A stretch of DNA of 64,000 nt, from positions 62,001 through 126,000 of the forward strand of contig NZ_STGE01000024.1 of assembly GCF_005222675.1 (NCBI RefSeq). Reading direction: 5' to 3'. The DNA comes from Mycolicibacterium sp. CR10 (GTDB taxonomy: Bacteria > Actinomycetota > Actinomycetes > Mycobacteriales > Mycobacteriaceae). Positions 58,623 to 64,000 of this stretch are shown here, piece after piece; the stretch's first letter is position 1; every line of letters begins with the position of its first letter. A program made the translations under genes and the position numbers. Below the pieces are notes generated by a model. The model did no database searches. It saw only the letters and a program-made list of their open reading frames with translations, and was not told the DNA's origin.

Positions 58623-59812
58623 CCAAACTTGCGCAGACACTGGGACTCACCGAGTTCCAGGCCGAGATCATCTCGACGGTACGGCAATTCGTCGACAAAG
58701 AGGTGATCCCCAACGCGCAGGAGCTCGAGCACGCCGACACCTATCCGCAGGCGATCGTCGACGCGATGCGCGAGATGGGCCTGTTCGGGCTGATGATCCC
58801 GGAGGAGTACGGCGGGCTGGGAGAGTCGCTGCTGACCTACGCTTTGTGTGTCGAGGAGCTCGCGCGCGGCTGGATGAGCGTGTCGGGCGTGATCAACACC
58901 CATTTCATCGTCGCGTACATGATCCGCCAGCACGGGACCGACGCGCAGAAGCAGTACTACCTGCCGAAGATGGCGACCGGCGAGACGCGGGGCGCCTTCT
59001 CGATGTCGGAGCCCGAGCTCGGTTCCGACGTGGCGGCGATCCGCACCAGAGCCAGGGACAACGGCGACAGCACCTACACCATCGACGGCCAGAAGATGTG
59101 GCTGACCAACGGTGGCAGCTCGACCCTGGTCGCAGCGCTCGTGCGGACCGACGAGGGTGCCGATAAGCCGCACCGCAACCTGACCGCGTTCCTGATCGAA
59201 AAGCCCTCCGGCTTCGGCGAAGTGGCACCGGGTCTGATCATCCCGGGCAAGTTGGACAAACTGGGGTACAAGGGGATCGACACCACCGAGCTGATCTTCG
59301 ACGGCTACCGGGCCGCGGCCACCGACATCCTGGGTGAGGCCCGCGGGCAGGGGTTTTTCCAGATGATGGACGGCGTCGAGGTGGGTCGGGTCAACGTCTC
59401 CGCCAGGGCGTGCGGCGTCGGCGTCCGAGCGTTCGAGCTGGCGGTGCGGTATGCCCAGCAGCGCAGCACCTTCGGCAAGCCGATCGCCGAACATCAGGCC
59501 ATCGCGTTCCAACTGGCGGAGATGGCCACCAAAGTGGAGGCCGCGCATCTGATGATGGTCAATGCGGCGCGGCTCAAGGACTCCGGCGAGCGCAACGACG
59601 TGGCCGCGGGTATGGCCAAGTACTTCGCCAGTGAGGTGTGCGCCGAGGTCACCCAGCAGAGCTTCCGAATCCACGGGGGCTATGGCTACTCCAAGGAGTA
59701 CGAGATCGAGCGGCTGATGCGGGACGCCCCGTTCCTGCTCATCGGCGAGGGCACCAGCGAGATCCAGAAGAACATCATCAGCAAGCGATTGCTGGCGGAC
59801 TACCGGGTCTGA
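58619..59812 (+). CDS. Acyl-CoA dehydrogenase
   Basis: 397 aa from GTG at 58619 overlapping the thiolase stop. FGLMIPEEYGGLGESLLTYALCVEELARGWMSVSGVINTH, FSMSEPELGSDVAAIRTRARDNGDSTYTIDGQKMWLTNGGSSTLVAALVRT, IHGGYGYSKEYEIERLMRDAPFLLIGEGTSEIQKNIISKRLL; the Glu of GEGTSEIQ is the catalytic base. It differs from the divergent paralogue at 55398, so each may serve another chain length. The regulator gene follows after 4 bp. Confidence 0.94.
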   Translation: MTKLAQTLGLTEFQAEIISTVRQFVDKEVIPNAQELEHADTYPQAIVDAMREMGLFGLMIPEEYGGLGESLLTYALCVEELARGWMSVSGVINTHFIVAYMIRQHGTDAQKQYYLPKMATGETRGAFSMSEPELGSDVAAIRTRARDNGDSTYTIDGQKMWLTNGGSSTLVAALVRTDEGADKPHRNLTAFLIEKPSGFGEVAPGLIIPGKLDKLGYKGIDTTELIFDGYRAAATDILGEARGQGFFQMMDGVEVGRVNVSARACGVGVRAFELAVRYAQQRSTFGKPIAEHQAIAFQLAEMATKVEAAHLMMVNAARLKDSGERNDVAAGMAKYFASEVCAEVTQQSFRIHGGYGYSKEYEIERLMRDAPFLLIGEGTSEIQKNIISKRLLADYRV

Positions 59813-59816
59813 CGCG

Positions 59817-60491
59817 GTGAGCATCCCCGATTTCGCTGCCAGGCCACAGCTCGCCGAGGACGTGGCCCGAATCGTCCGTCGGCGGATTTTCGACGGAACC
59901 TACGCCGCCGGAACGTATGTGCGTCTCGACCAGCTCGCCGCCGGGCTCGGCGTGAGCGTCACCCCGGTGCGGGAAGCACTCTTCGAGCTCAAGGCCGAGG
60001 GCCTGCTCGAGCAGCAGCCGCGGCGCGGTTTCGTGGTGCGGCCGGTGACGGTGCGCGACATCACCGACGTGTCGAACGTGCAGGCCTACCTCGGGGGTGA
60101 GCTCGCGGCACGGGCGGCGGCAGGAATCGGCGACGCCCAGCTGGCGGAGCTCACCAGAATCCAGACGGACCTGGAAGCCGCTTACGCGGCCGACGACGGC
60201 GAGCGGGCGGTCCGCCTCAACCACGAGTTCCATCGGGCGATCAACGTCGCCGCGGACTCACCCAAGCTGGCACAGCTGATGTCCCAGATCACCCGCTATG
60301 CACCGGAGTCAGTGTTCCCCACGATCCACGGCTGGCCCGACACGTCCAACGACTACCACCGGCGCGTGCTCGACGCGCTCACCCGTCACGACCAGGACCT
60401 CGCGCGCGCGGCGATGTCGGAACATCTGGCCGCCGGCGCAGCTCCGTTGATCGACCACCTGACCCGCCGCGGCGTGATCGTCGAGGGCTGA
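59817..60491 (+). CDS. GntR/FCD transcriptional regulator
   Basis: 224 aa, GTG start. Winged helix: QLAEDVARIVRRRIFDGTYAAGTYVRLDQLAAGLGVSVTPVREALFELKAEGLLEQQPRRGFVVRPVT. FCD domain from about residue 85 with metal-binding His residues in LNHEFHRAINVAADSP and HLAAGAA. It is a typical acyl-CoA- or acid-sensing repressor of the FadR subgroup. Last gene of the operon it probably controls, via the palindrome at 56603-56622. Confidence 0.92.
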   Translation: MSIPDFAARPQLAEDVARIVRRRIFDGTYAAGTYVRLDQLAAGLGVSVTPVREALFELKAEGLLEQQPRRGFVVRPVTVRDITDVSNVQAYLGGELAARAAAGIGDAQLAELTRIQTDLEAAYAADDGERAVRLNHEFHRAINVAADSPKLAQLMSQITRYAPESVFPTIHGWPDTSNDYHRRVLDALTRHDQDLARAAMSEHLAAGAAPLIDHLTRRGVIVEG

Positions 60492-60581
60492 GACCCCGCC
60501 GAGACTGTAGTTATGCAGACGCCTACTCGAACTTCCTCTGCTGGAATGCCATTTCGGCGGGGAGAGGTGGGCCGGTAACAT

Positions 60582-60598
60582 ACTGTAAGCATTACAGT
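60582..60598. promoter_or_regulatory. Palindromic operator upstream of CoA-transferase
   Basis: ACTGTAA-GCA-TTACAGT has perfect 7-bp arms and lies 20 bp before the CoA-transferase ATG, in a TAACATACTG promoter-like stretch. It differs from the AT-rich site at 56603, suggesting another regulator. Confidence 0.55.
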
Positions 60599-60618
60599 TA
60601 CCTCGGCAAAGGTGGGTC

Positions 60619-61802
60619 ATGGGCGTCCTCGACGGAATCCGGGTGCTCGACTACGGCCGGTTCATCGCGGCGCCGTGGTGCTCGGCGCTGTTGGCGGATA
60701 TGGGCGCCGACGTAGTGCGGATCGAGAAGCGCGAGGGCGGTGAGGATCGCTGGGTGCAGTCGGTCACAGCGGGCGGGGAGGGCGCAACCTTCCTGCAGTG
60801 CAACCGAAATAAGCGTTCACTGACGTTGGACACCACGACCGACGACGGCAAGGCAATCACCCGCAAGCTGGTGGCGCGGGCCGACATCGTCGTCGCCAAC
60901 ATGCCTGCCGCGGGGATGCGGGCCAGCGGTCTGGACTACGAGACGTTGCGTGGGATCAAGCAGGACATCATCCTGGCCAGCGCGACCGCCTACGGTGAAG
61001 GTGGACCGTACAGCGACCGCATCGGTTTCGACGGCGCCGGTCAGGTGATGTCGGGCGCCGTGTACCGCCAGGGGCTGCCGGAGCAGCCGATCCGAACCGT
61101 GGTGCCCTACGCGGACTTCGGGACGGCGCTGACGATGACCATCGGGGTGATGATGGCGCTCTATCACCGGGACCGCACAGGGGAGGGGCAGCACGTCGAG
61201 GGCGCGCTGCTGCCACCGCGATGATGTTGTCGAACGCCTTCCTGATCGAACGCGACCTGCTCGGCACCGACAAGCCGCGGATGGGCAACCAGGGGACCTC
61301 GGTGGCGCCGTGCGACCTGTACCGGACCTCCGACGACGGCTGGGTGCTGCTACAGATCGCCGGGTCACCGATGTTCAAGCGCTGGTGCCGACTGGTAGGG
61401 CGGCCCGAGCTTGTCGACGACCCCCGGTTCGCCGACGACGACCTGCGCTGGAAGAACGGCGACGTGCTCAACGACATCATGGCGCGATGGTGCGCCGACA
61501 AGACCAAGGCCGAGGTCCTCGAGCTTCTCGAAGCAGCCAAACTGCCTGCCGCGCCGCTGCATTCGACACAGGACGTCCTCGACGATCCGCACGTCGCGGC
61601 GATGGGCTATCTCCAGCGCGTGCCCTTTCCCGGGGCCGTCCATGACGTGCCGATCATCCAGACCCCGTTCCGGCTGTCGGCCACCCCCGGCGTCATCCGA
61701 CGTCGGGCGCCACTGCTGGGCGAGCACACCGACGAGATTCTCGACGAACTCGGCTACACAGGAGAAGACATCGCGGACCTGAAACTCCGCGACGTAGTGT
61801 GA
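60619..61802 (+). pseudogene. CaiB/BaiF CoA-transferase split by a frameshift
   Basis: Two frames together give one normal class III CoA-transferase. The first (60619-61224) has VLDYGRFIAAPWCSALLADMGADVVRIEKREGGEDRW and the catalytic-region FDGAGQVMSGAVYRQGLP, ending GEGQHVEGALLPPR. The second (61221-61802) begins MMLSNAFLIERDLLGT and ends DIADLKLRDVV. The expected join ALLP-TAMML needs one extra base near 61213, so a single base is missing in GCTGCCACCGCG. The stop and the restart ATG overlap (ATGA), so both halves might still be made. A sequencing error is possible. Confidence 0.85.
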
Positions 61803-61805
61803 ACC

Positions 61806-63380
61806 TCAGGCGCCCTCGAGCAGTTCGCGCAGCCTTGCGATGTCGATCTTGCCGCTGGACAACATCGGAAGGTCGCTATGCCGCACCGTGACAAACTTGC
61901 GGGGAATCTTGTACGCCGACAGTTCGGAGCGCAGCGCCTCCAGGACCGCCGACTCGTCGAGTGCTGCAGGGCTGTCGGTCGCCACAACGGCAGCGACAAT
62001 CTGTCCGCGGTCGGCGTCGGGGAGGCCGATCACATGAGCGACCGCCCCCGCATCGCGTTTGTGCAGCACCGCGGCGAGTGCCCTCTCCACCTCAGCGGGT
62101 GCGACGTTGGCGCCCGAGGTCTTGATCATCGAGCCGGCGCGGCCGATGAAGTAGAACAGCCCGTCCGCGTCGCGGCGCACGAGATCGCCGGTGTGGAACC
62201 AGCCGTCGGCGTCAAAGCATTCTTCCCGGCGGCGCCCGTAATACCCCTGCATCACGTGAGGGCCGCGGATGAGCAGCTCACCGACCGCCGTCGACCCGAC
62301 GTCCCGCGCGGTGTCGGGGTCGATCACCCGGGCCTCGAACCCCGGCGCCAGGAACCCGTAGGAGCCGCGCCGGGACTCGGGTTGGTCGGACTCGTCCCCG
62401 CTGAGCAGTAGCACGCTGCCCGCCTCGGTCATGCCGAGCATGTTATGGCGCAGTTCGGGGTCGGCCGGTCGGACCTCGGGAGCCATGATCGGGTAGAGGT
62501 TGCCGCGCTGCATCGACGACAGGTCACGGCCCGCGAAGCTGCGATGGCGGGCCAGGTGCGCGATCCCGGCGATGAATCCGTTGGTGATGGTGGGCTTCTC
62601 GGTCTCGAGCAGGTCGAGGGTGTCGCCGGCGTCGGTGGCGTTGGAACAGATCAGCGTCGCGCCCGCGACCAGGGTGGCGAGCAGGCCGAAGGCGAAGCCG
62701 CCGATCCAGAAGAACGGGGAGTTGCAGAACAGCCTGTCCGCCTCGGTGAGTCGGCGGATGCCGTTGAGGTTGCGCTGGTGGGCAAGGAGTCCCGCGTGGG
62801 TGTGGATGACGCCCTTGGGCCTGCTCGTCGAGCCGGACGTGTAGACGATCGCGAGCACGTCGCTTACGTCGACGTCGTCCTCCAGCGCAGTCACCACGCC
62901 GTCGTCGGGTTCGTGTGGTCCCGGCACCTCGTCGATGAACAACACCCGGCGCAGCACCGGGGCCGCCGCGGTGTACAGGGGTTCCGGGCTATCAGGGGAG
63001 ATTGACAGCGCATCGCCGAGCCGCGCGACGTAGTCGTGGGCCCGATACGACCGTGTCGCAAGGAGTATGGCGACGTCACTGTCGAGCAGCTGGGCGCGCA
63101 GTTCCGGCGCGGTGCTGAACGTCGAGAACGGGATGACCACCGCACCGATCCTGGCTGCGGCGAGCATCGCGATCACGAACTGCGACCCGTTGGGGTAGAG
63201 CAGTCCGACATGGGTGCCCTTACCGACGCCGAGGGCGACGAGCCGACGGGCGAGTGCCGACGAGCGTCGGGCGGCCTCGGTGTAGGTGAGGCGCTCGTCG
63301 TCGCACACCAGTAGCGCCGCGTCGCCTCGCCGTCGTTGGCTGCGCAACACCTCGGCGACTGTCGGCCCGGTGGAGGTCAT
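61806..63380 (-). CDS. AMP-forming acyl-CoA synthetase
   Basis: 524 aa. P-loop-like IVYTSGSTSRPKGVIHTHAGLL, the middle motif MLGMTEAGSVLLLSGDE, DGWFHTGDLVRRDADGLFYFIGRAGSMIKTSGANVAPAEVERAL and the terminal LSSGKID (catalytic Lys). It activates a carboxylic acid to acyl-CoA. It overlaps the next upstream ligase gene by 4 bp (ATGA, 63377-63380), so two ligases are made together, and converges on the CoA-transferase gene (3-bp gap). Confidence 0.93.
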   Translation of the reverse strand: MTSTGPTVAEVLRSQRRRGDAALLVCDDERLTYTEAARRSSALARRLVALGVGKGTHVGLLYPNGSQFVIAMLAAARIGAVVIPFSTFSTAPELRAQLLDSDVAILLATRSYRAHDYVARLGDALSISPDSPEPLYTAAAPVLRRVLFIDEVPGPHEPDDGVVTALEDDVDVSDVLAIVYTSGSTSRPKGVIHTHAGLLAHQRNLNGIRRLTEADRLFCNSPFFWIGGFAFGLLATLVAGATLICSNATDAGDTLDLLETEKPTITNGFIAGIAHLARHRSFAGRDLSSMQRGNLYPIMAPEVRPADPELRHNMLGMTEAGSVLLLSGDESDQPESRRGSYGFLAPGFEARVIDPDTARDVGSTAVGELLIRGPHVMQGYYGRRREECFDADGWFHTGDLVRRDADGLFYFIGRAGSMIKTSGANVAPAEVERALAAVLHKRDAGAVAHVIGLPDADRGQIVAAVVATDSPAALDESAVLEALRSELSAYKIPRKFVTVRHSDLPMLSSGKIDIARLRELLEGA

Positions 63381-64000
63381 ACCTGCGCGAAGTGGGTCCG
63401 GACGGCCTGCAGGTCGGGCTTGCCCGAGGGGGTCCGGGGGATCGCTTCGGTGATCGCGATCTCAGTCGGAATCTCGTAACGGGCCAGCCGTTTCTGCAGG
63501 AAGGCGAGCAGTTCCTCGCGGTCGGCCGTGCTGCCGGCGCGCAATTCGACGAGTGCCACCGGGGTCTCACCGAGGCGCGGGTCCGGGAGCCCGACCACCG
63601 CTGCACCCTGCACGGCGGGATGGCTCTCCAGCGCGGCGCGGACATCGTCGGGCATCACCTTGAAGCCGCCGCGGATGATGGCCTGATCGGCGCGCCCGAC
63701 GATCCAGACGAAGCCGTCGGCGTCGATGCGGGCCAGGTCGGTGGTCCGCATCCACCCCGACGTCGAATCCATCTGTGCCGGAATGACCTCGAGCAGCCCC
63801 TGCTGTCCGGTGTCCTGTGGGTTGCCGTTCTGGTCAACGATGCGAAGCCGTGCGCCGGGATTGGCGCGTCCGACACTGCCGCGCTTGTCCCGCCAATGCT
63901 TCTGGTGGTCGGCCAGCGTCCAGCCGGCGACCCCGCCGCCGAACTCGGTGGCCGCGTAGGACGTCAGCACCGGGATCCCGAACTTCGCGGTGAAGGCGTC
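63377..64000 (-). CDS. AMP-forming acyl-CoA ligase, C-terminal part
   Basis: 208 codons are visible; the N-terminal part lies beyond the window end. LTSYAATEFGGGVAGW is the acyl-binding A5-type motif, SGWMRTTDLARIDADGFVWIVGRADQAIIRGGFKVMPDDVRAALESHPAVQGAAVVGLPDPRLGETPVALV the hinge and C-terminal domain, and PRTPSGKPDLQ the catalytic Lys. It is distinct in sequence from its neighbour, so a different acid is likely. Translationally coupled to it. Confidence 0.92.
   Translation of the reverse strand, partial: DAFTAKFGIPVLTSYAATEFGGGVAGWTLADHQKHWRDKRGSVGRANPGARLRIVDQNGNPQDTGQQGLLEVIPAQMDSTSGWMRTTDLARIDADGFVWIVGRADQAIIRGGFKVMPDDVRAALESHPAVQGAAVVGLPDPRLGETPVALVELRAGSTADREELLAFLQKRLARYEIPTEIAITEAIPRTPSGKPDLQAVRTHFAQV

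Noticed and set aside
57869-59824. 651-codon open frame opposite thiolase and acyl-CoA dehydrogenase
   Set aside because: High-GC shadow; the opposite strand has intact catalytic motifs and coupled starts.

Overview
The window is about 68% GC chromosomal DNA of a mycobacterium, most likely a rapid-growing Mycolicibacterium-type species. The evidence is a MmpL transporter tail, the second mycobactin locus (mbtL-mbtM-mbtN facing mbtK), an ArsR/rhodanese sulfur module, F420-type and mycofactocin-type oxidoreductases, many acyl-CoA dehydrogenases, and GTG/TTG starts with 4-bp translational overlaps. The gene order mbtL/M/N/K matches M. tuberculosis Rv1344-Rv1347c, and the GGDEF-EAL plus E1-nitroreductase pair matches Rv1354c-Rv1355c.

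Layout. 1-7021: MmpL C-terminus, HAD phosphatase, two secreted proteins with low-complexity tails, a DUF808 membrane protein, a secreted DUF1214 protein and two small conserved genes. 7022-10845: mbt-2 mycobactin tailoring genes with putative IdeR boxes on both sides; the convergent mbtK/mbtN stops are separated by a 63-bp hairpin that recurs at 55325-55387. 10838-12358: two fluoride channel genes (crcB) and a universal stress protein behind a clear fluoride riboswitch. 12536-15443: phosphoglucomutase and an MFS permease.

15498-30215: a tRNA-Ala(GGC) gene carries a 14.6-kb integrated element bounded by 46-bp direct repeats (attL inside the tRNA 3' half, attR at 30170-30215). It encodes a tyrosine integrase, an excisionase-like protein, HTH proteins, a primase-polymerase/RecA-like ATPase, an array of TATCGGCCCC repeats with a 26-bp palindrome (candidate origin), a TerS-like protein, a serine recombinase, a capsid-like protein, a stand-alone HEAGH metalloprotease, the terminase large subunit, and a right-end XRE-ImmA/PIN pair. 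No portal, tail or lysis genes are seen, so it looks like a phage satellite (phiRv1/phiRv2-like in size) rather than a complete prophage.

30216-36593: probably the remains of an older insertion at the same tRNA. It carries a nucleoside phosphorylase, a persulfide-handling module (ArsR-rhodanese, MBL-rhodanese, MFS), a three-gene ArsR operon and a DUF3297 gene. It ends in a decayed tRNA-Ala 3' end with its own terminator, and holds a second copy (27/29 identical) of the satellite's right-end sequence.

36931-51719: secreted DUF4189 and GjpA-like proteins, a carboxylesterase remnant, a GyrA-like helical module fused to a GNAT acetyltransferase, a Ddn-like protein, an orphan sulfate-binding lipoprotein, a two-subunit acyl-CoA dehydrogenase pair, a degenerate flavoprotein, and an operon of GNAT-like protein, E1-nitroreductase and GGDEF-EAL protein. 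51720-64000: a lipid/acyl-CoA catabolic region with MaoC hydratase, flavin monooxygenase, alpha/beta hydrolase, SDRs, thiolase, acyl-CoA dehydrogenases, a GntR/FCD regulator, a frameshifted CoA-transferase and two AMP-forming acyl-CoA ligases.
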